Shown: positions 16,442 through 25,970 of the stretch, in pieces
Layout of the letters: every line of letters begins with the position of its first letter
How positions within the stretch are numbered: position 1 is the stretch's first letter
Origin: an uncultured Myxococcales bacterium
GTDB lineage: Bacteria; Myxococcota_A; UBA9042; DTJE01
DNA length: 64,000 nt
NCBI GenBank assembly: GCA_903857665.1
Contig: CAIOFV010000098.1
Location: 1-64,000, forward strand
Direction: 5' to 3'
Program-made: the position numbers and the translations under genes
Notes under the pieces: model-generated
Told to the model about the DNA's origin: nothing
The model's database searches: none
The model's input: the letters and a program-made list of their open reading frames with translations, nothing else

Positions 16442-17980
16442 ATGAATGACCGTCCCATGGCCTTCACGGAACACCTCGGCGAACTGCGCGACCGCCTGTT
16501 GAAATCCGTCGTCGCGATCACCGTGGCGTTCTTCGTCGCCTATGCCTACCACGAGGAGCTGTTCCGCTTCCTCGCGGCGCCGATCATCGAGGGGCTTCGC
16601 GCCCACGGTGTCTACAAGTTGCAGGCCCTGCAGGTCACCGAGGCCATCGTCGTGTACCTGGAAGCGTCCATGGTGGGCGCGGTGGTGCTGGCGGTACCGT
16701 ACGTCTTCTACCAGATCTGGGCGTTCATCGCCCCGGGCCTGAAGGAACGCGAGCGCGGCGCGGTCCTCCCGGTCGTGGGGCTCATTTCCGCATTCTTCCT
16801 GCTGGGCGTGGCGTTCTGCTACTACGTGTTCCTGCCGATGGTGGTGGACTTCCTGGTGGATTTCACCGTTGGGACCGGCGATATCGCGCTGCTGCCCACC
16901 GTCGAAAAGACGTTCAGCCTGACGGCGACCTTCCTGCTGATCTTCGGGCTGGTCTTCGAAATGCCCCTGATCATGTTCTTCGTGTCCGCAGTGGGCCTCG
17001 TCAGTTCGACGGCCTTCCTGAAGTTCTCGCGGTACTTCATCGTCGTCGCCTTCATCGTCGGCGCGATCTTCACGCCCCCGGACCCTCTGTCCCAGTTGCT
17101 GATGGCCGTCCCGCTGTGCGCGCTGTATTTCGTGGGCGTCGCATTCGCCTGGGCGGGGGGTGCGCTGCGCCGCTCCGGCGAGCGCGGGCTGGCCAAGGCC
17201 GTAGTCGTGGGCGTGTTCCTGCTCTTCGCCATGGCCGTGGCCCTGGCGGGGTGGCTGTGGAACCGCCCGACCGACCGTCCGTCGTCCCGCGCGGCGGTGA
17301 CCGCGGGCGCGACGTTCGCGGCTCGGGCCGACCCGGCCTCCCGCCTGGGGCGGGCCATCGCCGAAAGACGGACCGCCGCAATGGAGCTGGATGCAAAGGG
17401 GTGGGTGCTTTCGGCGGGCCCCGATGGGATCGCGTGGGCCGCGATGGAACCCCAGTCGGCCTGCCCGGGCGACGACCTGCCGTCCTGGTACCTGCCCACG
17501 ACCCTTCCGTCCCGTTGCCTGGTGAACGGCGCCGCGCCCGGCGACGCCAAGGTGGACGAGGCGTTCGCGGTGCTCGACGATCGGGATCGCCCGGTGTCGG
17601 GAGCGGCCCTGCCGGATTGCCTGGCCTTGCTGGGCCCCGCGGGGCTGCCGACGGGCGCCGGCATGACGTTCCGCGCCGAGGAAGGCCCGGCCGGCCTGGC
17701 CACCGTCACGTTGCGCTTCGAGGGGGACGCAGGTGCCCGGGCGGCCCTGACCGACTGGGTGGCGCGCTCGCGAGAGCGCCTTTCGCCCGGCCGGGGCGTG
17801 TCGGGCCTCGAAGAGTCGCTGCTGGGTTCGGTGCTGGCGTGGTCCGAGGGCGACCTCGACATCGCCATGGAAGAAGACGCCACCGTGGTATCGATCACGA
17901 CGACCCCGGCCCGGGCGGCCCGGATGGTGGCTCGGCTTGCCCTGGGCGGCGCTGCGGCCTGCGGGCCGAAAGGACCGTGA
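16442..17980 (+). CDS. tatC: Twin-arginine translocase TatC with extra helix and long C-terminal extension
   Basis: Residues 1-245 are a complete TatC: the signal-binding N-terminus FTEHLGELRDRL, six membrane helices, and the conserved Glu in FGLVFEMPL (173). TatC normally ends near residue 250. Here a further hydrophobic segment (about 250-273, VVVGVFLLFAMAVALAGWLW) and about 240 more residues follow. If the six core helices keep their usual topology, the seventh places this extension in the periplasm. The extension has four cysteines near residues 345, 365, 390 and 505 and no domain I know. The frame is continuous to the stop at 17980, so this is not a frameshift artefact visible here. Confidence 0.93.
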   Translation: MNDRPMAFTEHLGELRDRLLKSVVAITVAFFVAYAYHEELFRFLAAPIIEGLRAHGVYKLQALQVTEAIVVYLEASMVGAVVLAVPYVFYQIWAFIAPGLKERERGAVLPVVGLISAFFLLGVAFCYYVFLPMVVDFLVDFTVGTGDIALLPTVEKTFSLTATFLLIFGLVFEMPLIMFFVSAVGLVSSTAFLKFSRYFIVVAFIVGAIFTPPDPLSQLLMAVPLCALYFVGVAFAWAGGALRRSGERGLAKAVVVGVFLLFAMAVALAGWLWNRPTDRPSSRAAVTAGATFAARADPASRLGRAIAERRTAAMELDAKGWVLSAGPDGIAWAAMEPQSACPGDDLPSWYLPTTLPSRCLVNGAAPGDAKVDEAFAVLDDRDRPVSGAALPDCLALLGPAGLPTGAGMTFRAEEGPAGLATVTLRFEGDAGARAALTDWVARSRERLSPGRGVSGLEESLLGSVLAWSEGDLDIAMEEDATVVSITTTPARAARMVARLALGGAAACGPKGP

Positions 17981-17988
17981 GGCACGCC

Positions 17989-18645
17989 ATGCTGGCCGAC
18001 GTCTACCGTGTCCTCTTCGCGCAGCGAGGCCACCAGGGCTGGTGGCCCGGCGAAACCGCCTTCGAGATGGCCGTCGGCGCCGTGCTGACCCAGAACACCT
18101 CCTGGACCAACGTCGAACGGGCGATCGCGAACCTCAAGGCCGCGAGCGCCCTGGAGGCACGGGCCCTGCTCGATCTGCCCATCGACGAACTCGCCGCCCT
18201 GCTGAGGCCGGCCGGGTATTTCAACGTCAAGGCCCGACGACTGAGGGCCCTGGCGGCCTTCCTGATCGACCGGGCCGACGGCGATCCGACGCGGCTCCCT
18301 GCGGGTGACCCGACCCGCCTGCGCCAGGATCTGCTGGCCGTTCCCGGCGTGGGCCGCGAAACCGCCGACTCGATCCTGCTGTACGCGGTCGGCGTTCCCA
18401 CCTTCGTCATCGACGCCTACACGCGCCGACTGTTCGGTCGCCTCGGCCTGCTGGACCCCGAGGCCGACTACGACGACCTGCGGGCGGCCTTCGAGGCCGT
18501 GCTCCCTCGCGACCCCGGCCTGTTCAACGATTTCCACGCGCAGATCGTGGCCCATGCCAAGGACACCTGCCGCCCCCGTCCCCTCTGCCCCGAATGCCCC
18601 TTCGCGAACTGGTGCCCGACGGCGCCGCGGGAGGGAGGATCATGA
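17989..18645 (+). CDS. Endonuclease III-related HhH-GPD DNA glycosylase (COG2231-like)
   Basis: This 218-residue base-excision-repair family protein has a helix-hairpin-helix (AVPGVGRETADSILLY, about 117-132), the catalytic Asp in VIDAYTRR (D142), and a [4Fe-4S] loop C194-x5-C200-x2-C203-x5-C209. The lyase lysine of Endo III is Glu124 here, so it should act as a monofunctional glycosylase or on other lesions; this is typical of its subfamily. ATG 17989 has GAGG six bases upstream and fits the family N-terminus; a GTG at 17977 overlapping the tatC stop is an alternative. It is the second Endo III-type gene in the window. Confidence 0.88.
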   Translation: MLADVYRVLFAQRGHQGWWPGETAFEMAVGAVLTQNTSWTNVERAIANLKAASALEARALLDLPIDELAALLRPAGYFNVKARRLRALAAFLIDRADGDPTRLPAGDPTRLRQDLLAVPGVGRETADSILLYAVGVPTFVIDAYTRRLFGRLGLLDPEADYDDLRAAFEAVLPRDPGLFNDFHAQIVAHAKDTCRPRPLCPECPFANWCPTAPREGGS

Positions 18646-19529
18646 CGTCGCGCGCCGCCGGGGTGCTCGCCCGCCTGCTGGACCTCGTTCTGCCGGGAAC
18701 CGGCATGCTGTGGGCGGGACACCGCAACGAGGGCTGGAACGCCATTCTGGCCTGGGCGTTCCTGCCGTCCCTGATGGCGACTTCGGTGGTCCTGCTGGAC
18801 CTGGATCCTCGCCGGGCCGTGGTCGCGCTGTGCGTCGTGTATACGGCGATGCAGGGCCTGCTCTGGCTGACGCCCCTCGGAACCGTGCAGGCGCCACGCG
18901 CGTCACGGGCGGTCGCCGGCGCCCTGTTGTACGTGGTCCTGCTGGGCCTGGCGACCCTGTCGATGTCCCGTTCCGTGACCCTCGTGACCGTCCCCGACCA
19001 CGGCCAGTGGCCGGGGTTGCTGCCCGGGGAACACGTGATGGTGCGCCTCGAGGACTACTCCGAGTCGCCTCCCGACGTCGGCGAACTGGTGGCCGCCAGG
19101 ACCGCGAAGGGTGTCCTCCTGGCCCGGGTCGTGGCGGGCGCCGATGACAGGCTCGAGGTTTCAGGCCCGACCCTCCGCCTCAACGGCGCCGAGGTGGCCG
19201 CGGACGACCTGGGGGATCTGAGCCTGGCCGGGTCGGAGGCCGATTCCGCCGAGGCGAGGAACCTGCGAACCTGGCGGGAACGGTGCGGCGGCCACAGCCA
19301 CATCGTGTTCTTCGCCCGGGGAGTGACGATGGCCCCCGTGAAGGTCGATGTTCCGGAGGGCCAGGTGTTCCTGCTCGCCGACAACCGATCGACCGCGCAG
19401 GCTTCGGACTCCAGGGATCGGGGCACGGTCGATGTCCGGGACCTGGTGGGGCGCGCCGAAATGGTCCTGTGGTCTCCCGGGCCCGGCCTCATGCCGCGCT
19501 GGGATCGGATCGGCGCCCGCTGGCCGTGA
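18642..19529 (+). CDS. Catalytically degenerate signal peptidase I (S26) homologue
   Basis: This 295-residue protein has several N-terminal membrane helices (about 33-110), then an S26-like fold. The conserved boxes are recognisable but broken. The SMxPTL serine region reads GQWPGLLPGE (121-130) with no Ser. The box with the general-base lysine reads LLARVVAGADDRLEV (159-173) with Ala in place of Lys. The final box is kept as LLADNRSTAQASDSRDRGTV (244-263). It should lack peptidase activity; a binding or chaperone-like role is speculation. Its ATG overlaps the stop of the glycosylase gene (ATGA), which ties it to the Tat operon. Confidence 0.8.
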   Translation: MTSRAAGVLARLLDLVLPGTGMLWAGHRNEGWNAILAWAFLPSLMATSVVLLDLDPRRAVVALCVVYTAMQGLLWLTPLGTVQAPRASRAVAGALLYVVLLGLATLSMSRSVTLVTVPDHGQWPGLLPGEHVMVRLEDYSESPPDVGELVAARTAKGVLLARVVAGADDRLEVSGPTLRLNGAEVAADDLGDLSLAGSEADSAEARNLRTWRERCGGHSHIVFFARGVTMAPVKVDVPEGQVFLLADNRSTAQASDSRDRGTVDVRDLVGRAEMVLWSPGPGLMPRWDRIGARWP

Positions 19530-19543
19530 CCCGGACGTCGCGG

Positions 19544-19571
19544 TTGCGCGACGCCTTCGAATCGCTACAAT
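19544..19571 (+). promoter_or_regulatory. Promoter candidate for the DUF1566 lipoprotein
   Basis: TTGCGC (19544-19549) and TACAAT (19566-19571, five-of-six) lie 16 bases apart, about 30 bases before the start codon. Confidence 0.4.
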
Positions 19572-19602
19572 CCCGAAAGCCTCGGTTGCCGGAGAAGTCA
19601 CG

Positions 19603-20340
19603 ATGGTCACCTGCGCAACACGCATCGCCCTGGTGCTTGCCCTGTCGCTTGCCGTGGCGTGCGGGAAATCCAGGTCGTCCTCCGACGCGGGACCCGACGC
19701 CATCGCCGACACCCCCCTTGCCGAAATCGACTACGGGACCGAGGACGCTCCCGCCACGGATTCCGAACTGCCGGCCGATGCGCTGGAGGATGGGACCTCC
19801 GACGCCCAGCCCTGCACGGCCGTCACCAGCGAATACGGCTTCCGCGACAACTGCGACGGCACGGTGATCGACACCAAGACCGGCTGGGTCTGGGAAAAGT
19901 CCTTCCAGCAGGTGACCACGCTGCCGGAAGCGCAGAAGGCGTGCTCCGATGCCCGCACAGCGGGGAAGAACGACTGGCGCGTTCCGACCATCGACGAACT
20001 GCGCAGCCTGATCCTGGGCTGCCCCGCCTCAGCGCCCACGGGCGCCTGCCCGGTCCACGCCCTGGCGAACTGCACCGACGAAACGTGCCGCAACGCCACT
20101 TGCGACGGCTGCGGAAACGGCCAGGGCCCCGTCACGAATCCCCTGAAGCCTGCGTCGCACTGCTACATGGACGCCTCCTTCGAGTGGTATTGCAACCTGT
20201 TCTGGTCCGGAACCCAGGTGAAGGCAAAGGTCACTGGCGACAAGCGGTCGTGGTACGTGACGTTCTATGATGCACGCATCGACGTCCCCCCGACCATGCC
20301 GACCAGTTCGTCGGGCCTGCGTTGTGTCCGGGGACCGTGA
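19603..20340 (+). CDS. DUF1566-type lipoprotein
   Basis: This 245-residue protein has a lipoprotein signal (LSLAVAC, Cys20). An Asp/Ala-rich tether of about 45 residues follows, then a DUF1566-like domain: DNCDGTVIDTKTGWVWEK, DWRVPTIDELRSLI, and the C-terminal GLRCVR. Such domains are secreted or surface-displayed, with unknown ligands. Ten or more cysteines in the domain probably form disulfides. GGAGAAG precedes the ATG. It has its own promoter and is followed by a hairpin, so it is probably monocistronic. Confidence 0.82.
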   Translation: MVTCATRIALVLALSLAVACGKSRSSSDAGPDAIADTPLAEIDYGTEDAPATDSELPADALEDGTSDAQPCTAVTSEYGFRDNCDGTVIDTKTGWVWEKSFQQVTTLPEAQKACSDARTAGKNDWRVPTIDELRSLILGCPASAPTGACPVHALANCTDETCRNATCDGCGNGQGPVTNPLKPASHCYMDASFEWYCNLFWSGTQVKAKVTGDKRSWYVTFYDARIDVPPTMPTSSSGLRCVRGP

Positions 20341-20341
20341 A

Positions 20342-20367
20342 CCCGGCGGGCATCGACTCCTGCCGGG
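20342..20367. terminator. Hairpin between convergent genes
   Basis: CCCGGCGGG (20342-20350) pairs with CCTGCCGGG (20359-20367), with one G-T pair and an eight-base loop, immediately after the DUF1566 stop. There is no T-tract, so intrinsic termination is uncertain. Confidence 0.4.
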
Positions 20368-20399
20368 GTGACCTGCCGACTGCCGTGTGAATCAAGCCT

Positions 20400-22445
20400 C
20401 TACGCCTTGCCCCTCAGCCACGCCTCGGCCAGCAGCAGCAGCAGCCCGACCAGGAACGGAGGCAGCAGCGGCAGGCGGCGCGTGGTCGCAGCGGCCCCGG
20501 CATCGGGCCCGGACGCTGGCGTGCGCACCAGCACCGCGGGTGGCCCTCCCCCGTGACGCAGAACGCTTTCCTCGGGGTCCGGGTTCACCACGAACGCCTC
20601 CGACCTGACCGGTTCGGGTCGTCCCTTCCGGAAGAAGTCCACGATGTAGATGCCCGGCACCGCGGTCTTTTCAAACGCCGCCGAACCGGTCAGCGTCAGG
20701 GGGGTTCCCGACGGCGGACGCACGATGGCGCCGTCGGCATCGGGGGGGAACTCGACGAAACGCGGTTCCCCCACCCGCACCGCCCCCGCGGGCCTCTGCC
20801 CACCCGCGATCCGGAGGTAGGAGAAGGCCTTTCGAACGAAGGGGGCGAAGGCCGGCAGCAGCGGCAGATCGGTCCAGTCCCGATCCAGGCTCGACAGCCA
20901 GGTCAGGACCGTCCCCCGGCCCACGCGACGCTCGACCAGCAGGGGCACGCCTCCTTCCAGGGACGCCACCACCGATGAACCGACGCGCCACCCGTTTTCC
21001 AGCAGCAGCAGGTGCCCGACGTGAGCCTCGGTCAACAGGTCCGCGACACCGGCGACGGCCGGATGCGAAGCGTCCACACGGGCCAGGGACTTCCCGGCGG
21101 ACGCGGCCGGGTTCCCGAGGTCCAGCACCGATCGCACCGGCGCCGGCAACAGGACGCCGAGGGTTGCGCTCCAGGCCTCCGGGTCGGCGTTGGACCCCGC
21201 CGCCAGGAACAGCCCCCCGCCGGACGCCACGAAGTCGGCCAGCGCACGGGCGCGATCCGGCGACAGCGTCCCCGGGTTCAACAGTCCGACCGTGCCCACG
21301 GCGGCCAGGTGCAGCGGCGACAGTTCGTCGTCCCGGACGGTGGTCACCACGAACCCCGGGTCGTCGTTCGACCGCAGGGACAAGGCTCGCGACACGAAAT
21401 AGGCCCCGCTCTCGCCGTTCCTGCGGGACGGGTCCCCATCCACCAGCAGCACCGCGTCGCGGTCCTGGGGAGCGAGGGAGAACCAGCGGACGTCATCGTC
21501 GGCGAGATCGTCGGGAGGCAGGCGGGCCTCGCCCACGCGCACCCCTTCCGGGACCTCCAGAAGGAACTCCTCGTCGCATCGACCCCCGGAGGGGCACTCG
21601 ACGCGCCGCGCGGCGGCCGTCGCGCCGGCACGCACGGACAGAACCTCGCTCATCGGCTCGGCGGCCCCGTTCGCGACGACGACGCGAACGCGGACATGCC
21701 CCGGGGACAGGTCGGGCGCAGGCGTCGCGGAAACGTCCACGACGGCCCGATTGTGCAGCGGGCCCGTCGGGGCCACGTCCACGGGGACGACCTCGATGCC
21801 GGCGAGTTCCTCGGCCGAAGGGAGGCCTGCCACCGGGTTCTCGTGAAAATCCGAGATGACGACGACCCGCCGATCCCGCTGCGGGCTCCCCCGGACACGA
21901 GCCAAGGCCGCCCTGACTGCACCGCCCAGGTCGGTCCCGGCCCGCGAGGCCGACAACCCCTCCACGTACCGGACGGCCCGCGCCGCATCCCAGCCGGACG
22001 CATCGTCCGGAACCACGATCGCCGGCCTTGTGGCCCGGACCACGAACACCACGGATTCCGCCGGCAGTTCCTTCAGGGCCCGCAACGCGGTCTCGCGACC
22101 GCGATCCCACGACGTCCCTCCGTCGCCTGCCAGCCGCATCGACATCGAATCGTCCAGCACGATCGCGGCAGCGATCGGGCGCTCGCCGGCTCCCCCGGCA
22201 GCCGGCACGTTCAGGTAGGGGCGCGCGAACAGGAGGGCGATCCCCGCGACGATGAGCGCCCGCAACGTCAGCAGGACCACGTGCACCAGCCGCAGGCGCC
22301 GGGTCTCGCCCTTGCCGTGCAGCACGAGGTGCATGACGGCGTCCAGGGGCACGACCGGGGCGGTACGTCGGAGGTACCAGTGCAGCAGCAGCGGCACCGC
22401 CACACCCAGCAGACCCAGCAGAAGCCACGGCGACTCGAACCCCAC
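20400..22445 (-). CDS. BatA-domain and von Willebrand A-domain membrane protein
   Basis: This 681-residue protein starts with the BatA N-terminal motif (PWLLLGLLGVAVPLLLHWYL) with a second helix near 60-75. A VWA domain follows with a complete metal-ion site: DDSMS (98-102), a GTDLGGA Thr and VISDFHE. A long extracytoplasmic region and a last helix (LLPPFLVGLLLLLAEAWL) end the protein. Such proteins accompany MoxR ATPases and DUF58 proteins and are thought to help envelope protein maturation or stress tolerance. The start is GTG with AGGAG six bases upstream. It is the last gene of the four-gene operon. Confidence 0.87.
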   Translation of the reverse strand: MGFESPWLLLGLLGVAVPLLLHWYLRRTAPVVPLDAVMHLVLHGKGETRRLRLVHVVLLTLRALIVAGIALLFARPYLNVPAAGGAGERPIAAAIVLDDSMSMRLAGDGGTSWDRGRETALRALKELPAESVVFVVRATRPAIVVPDDASGWDAARAVRYVEGLSASRAGTDLGGAVRAALARVRGSPQRDRRVVVISDFHENPVAGLPSAEELAGIEVVPVDVAPTGPLHNRAVVDVSATPAPDLSPGHVRVRVVVANGAAEPMSEVLSVRAGATAAARRVECPSGGRCDEEFLLEVPEGVRVGEARLPPDDLADDDVRWFSLAPQDRDAVLLVDGDPSRRNGESGAYFVSRALSLRSNDDPGFVVTTVRDDELSPLHLAAVGTVGLLNPGTLSPDRARALADFVASGGGLFLAAGSNADPEAWSATLGVLLPAPVRSVLDLGNPAASAGKSLARVDASHPAVAGVADLLTEAHVGHLLLLENGWRVGSSVVASLEGGVPLLVERRVGRGTVLTWLSSLDRDWTDLPLLPAFAPFVRKAFSYLRIAGGQRPAGAVRVGEPRFVEFPPDADGAIVRPPSGTPLTLTGSAAFEKTAVPGIYIVDFFRKGRPEPVRSEAFVVNPDPEESVLRHGGGPPAVLVRTPASGPDAGAAATTRRLPLLPPFLVGLLLLLAEAWLRGKA

Positions 22446-22454
22446 GCCCCGCTC

Positions 22455-23363
22455 CTAGATGGTCCGCCGACGCCGGCCGGCCTCCACCGAATGGATGATT
22501 CCCGCCACCTCGACATGGGGGGTCTGCAGCATCGGCACCGGGCAATAGAACACCCTGGCATCGTGGCACGCCGAGCGCACGGCGACTACGAACGCCTCGA
22601 CCGCCTGGAGGTACTTCCGCCTCAGCGCGCGGGCGTCCAGAAGCGCGGTTTCGCCGGTCTCCTCGCTGCGGAAGACCACGGCCCCCTGGAACGGGAAGGT
22701 CCGCTCGTCCTGGGAAAGGATGTGCAGCAGCATCACCGCGTGGCCCCGGGACGCCAGCATCCCCAGGGTGTCCACCACCGGCACGAAGTCGGTCAGCAGA
22801 TCGCTGGCCAGCACCACCACGCCCTTTCGCCGGGCCCGGCCCAGCACCTCCTGCATCGCCGAGTGGAGGACCGTCGCACCCGCCGGTCGGGTTCCCGAAA
22901 GGACGCCCAGGATTTCCGACAGGTGCGACGGAACGCTGCGGGCGGCGCACGAGCGCTGGCGAAGGGCCGACGCGATGGTCACCCCCACCTCGTCCCCCTG
23001 GCGCAGCAGCACGTAGGCCAGCCCGGCCAGGATCGACGCCGCGTGCAGGTATTTTCCCCCCGGCAGCGGGGATGCCATGGACCCGGAGGCGTCCAGCACC
23101 AGGTGCGCCGTCAGGTTCGTTTCGTCGAGGTAGCGCCGCACGTACAGTTTGTCCGTGCGGGCGAACACCTTCCAGTCGATTCCGCGCGGGTCGTCCCCGA
23201 AGGCATAGCCCTTCAGGTCCGAAAATTCGAGGCTCTGGCCCAGGTGCGACGAGGCATGAACGCCCGAAACGCGCCCCTCGGCCGCGATCCCCGGCCGAAA
23301 CTGGAGCCCGCCCAGGGCCGTGCGGGCCTCCTCGGGGAGCAGGCGCGAGCCGCCGTCACCCAT
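22455..23363 (-). CDS. DUF58 domain protein
   Basis: This 302-residue protein contains the DUF58 signature YAFGDDPRGIDWKVFART followed by a VWA-like fold (LVLDASGSMAS, LASDLL). DUF58 proteins occur next to MoxR ATPases; their molecular role is unresolved. There is no membrane segment. It lies seven bases after moxR and nine bases before the BatA/VWA gene. GGAG precedes the ATG at ten bases. Confidence 0.92.
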   Translation of the reverse strand: MGDGGSRLLPEEARTALGGLQFRPGIAAEGRVSGVHASSHLGQSLEFSDLKGYAFGDDPRGIDWKVFARTDKLYVRRYLDETNLTAHLVLDASGSMASPLPGGKYLHAASILAGLAYVLLRQGDEVGVTIASALRQRSCAARSVPSHLSEILGVLSGTRPAGATVLHSAMQEVLGRARRKGVVVLASDLLTDFVPVVDTLGMLASRGHAVMLLHILSQDERTFPFQGAVVFRSEETGETALLDARALRRKYLQAVEAFVVAVRSACHDARVFYCPVPMLQTPHVEVAGIIHSVEAGRRRRTI

Positions 23364-23370
23364 GGCGGGA

Positions 23371-24375
<1,005 letters not shown>

Positions 24376-24377
24376 GA

Positions 24378-25910
24378 TCACCTCCAAGCGCCCGCCAGGC
24401 GCTGCTCCCGCTCGGCGAGGTCGGCCCGTCCCGTGGCGCCGTACACCCTCGCCAGGGCCTCGTGGGTATCGGGATCCCACGGGTCCGTCCGTACCGCGAT
24501 GCGCAGCGGCGCCTCCGCCGCTGCGAACTGTCCCGATCGCGCCAGGGCCCGACCGCGCTGGAGGGCCACGTACGCGAATTCTTCCTCGTCGATCCCGGCC
24601 GCGTCCAGCGTGGATTCGGCGGACTGAGGATCCCCGGCGTCCACCAGCGCTGCGGCGAGCCTCGCCACGATTTCCGGGTGGGGGGGCTGCGACGCACCCA
24701 GCACGATCCGGTACTTTTCCGCCGCGGCGCCCGGACGCCCCGACAGCCGCAACAGGTCGCCCAGCCGGAACTGCGCCGCCGCGTCGGGGGCCATTTCGGG
24801 CAGCGGATCGCCGGCCGTCTCCATCAGCAGCGTGCCTCGTGCCCTGGCGCCGGAGGCCTCCCCCGGCATGCCGTCGCGGACCAGGGAACCGATCCAGTCG
24901 GACCGCAATTCTTCCAGCGTGTGCCCTGTCGCCCGCAGCACCGCTACGGCCTCGTCGCCCGCGTTCAATTCGTCCAGCAGGCGCGGCAGGATCTGCGGCC
25001 CCTGGACCTTCGCGAGCCACGTCACGAACGACGCCAGTTCGGCAAACGCCAGCGCGGTGTCCTCGGGCCGCTGCATCCGGGACAGCGACGCCCCGAAGGA
25101 CGAAAACGGAAGCAGTCGCCCCCGGACCACCGCGTCGGCCAGCAACTGCTGCAACGTGCGGTGGACCTGGCCCAGCGGCGCGCCGCGCCACGTCAACTCC
25201 AGGGCCTTGGCGGTCCCCTCCTGCAGCCACAGCGGCACGCGGTCGCCGGCCCGGATCGTCAGAAAATAGTGGACCAGTTCGTGCGCCACGGTATCTGCGT
25301 AGGGATACCCGCGGGGCATTCGCGACGGCGACACCAGCGCGATGCGGTTGAAGGCGCAGGTGGCCACGGCGCCCGAGGCATCCAGTTGGGCCCTCGAAAG
25401 CCCGGTCACGGCCGAAAGATCCTCGAACGTGGGCAGCAGCAGGATCCGGACGGGCGTGGGCACCGTCATCGCCAGGCGCCGCGCCAGGTCGTCGAACGCC
25501 GCGTCGGCCGCTTCCATCAGGTAGGGCAGGACCGCCTCGTCGGGGCCCGGTCGGTAGGCCACCTCGAACCGTCCGCTGGGCGACATGGCCATCGCGAGAT
25601 CCTTGGTGGCGTCCCGGGTGCCCTTCGCGACGGCTCGGAGGCGCGAAGCATCCGGGCCGGTCCCCCTGGACAAGGTATCCTCGGCCCGGGCCGGCTCGCC
25701 CTCCAGCAGCAGCAGCGTCCCCCACAGAAGGGGCAGATCGCGCCGGGGGACGCCGTCCAGCCCCTTCAGAAGCATCGCGCGCGCGCCACGAACGTCCCAC
25801 GCCGACAGGGCGGCAGCCAACCGGGAACCGTCGTTGGCGCGGGTCATGGGGCTCGACAAGAGGACGCCAAGGAAGGCCAGCAGCGCGATGCGGGGGGTCC
25901 GGGGGCTCAT
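24378..25910 (-). CDS. Secreted gluzincin-like metallopeptidase with TPR-like repeats
   Basis: This 510-residue protein has a signal peptide (about 1-25). A zinc-peptidase core carries HELVH (210-214) and a downstream third ligand Glu in WLQEGTA (231), the peptidase-MA-like pattern. The C-terminal 150 residues are TPR-like (AAQFRLGDLLRLSGRPGAAAEKY, GRALARSGQFAAAEAPL). It is the first gene of the MoxR operon, so it may work with the MoxR/DUF58/BatA proteins in the envelope; that link is inference from operon structure. Confidence 0.82.
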   Translation of the reverse strand: MSPRTPRIALLAFLGVLLSSPMTRANDGSRLAAALSAWDVRGARAMLLKGLDGVPRRDLPLLWGTLLLLEGEPARAEDTLSRGTGPDASRLRAVAKGTRDATKDLAMAMSPSGRFEVAYRPGPDEAVLPYLMEAADAAFDDLARRLAMTVPTPVRILLLPTFEDLSAVTGLSRAQLDASGAVATCAFNRIALVSPSRMPRGYPYADTVAHELVHYFLTIRAGDRVPLWLQEGTAKALELTWRGAPLGQVHRTLQQLLADAVVRGRLLPFSSFGASLSRMQRPEDTALAFAELASFVTWLAKVQGPQILPRLLDELNAGDEAVAVLRATGHTLEELRSDWIGSLVRDGMPGEASGARARGTLLMETAGDPLPEMAPDAAAQFRLGDLLRLSGRPGAAAEKYRIVLGASQPPHPEIVARLAAALVDAGDPQSAESTLDAAGIDEEEFAYVALQRGRALARSGQFAAAEAPLRIAVRTDPWDPDTHEALARVYGATGRADLAEREQRLAGAWR

Positions 25911-25943
25911 CACGGCGCTCACTCTGAAGCCAATCGGCCTGGA

Positions 25944-25970
25944 TTGCAAGCGAGGTCGCTATGCTACAAT
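25944..25970 (+). promoter_or_regulatory. Extended -10 promoter candidate for the DUF4157 gene
   Basis: TTGCAA (25944-25949) is followed after a short 15-base gap by TACAAT (25965-25970), with an upstream TG forming an extended -10. If real, transcription starts after the ATG at 25961, and the TTG at 25997 (preceded by GAGGGA) would be the true start of the next gene. Confidence 0.35.
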
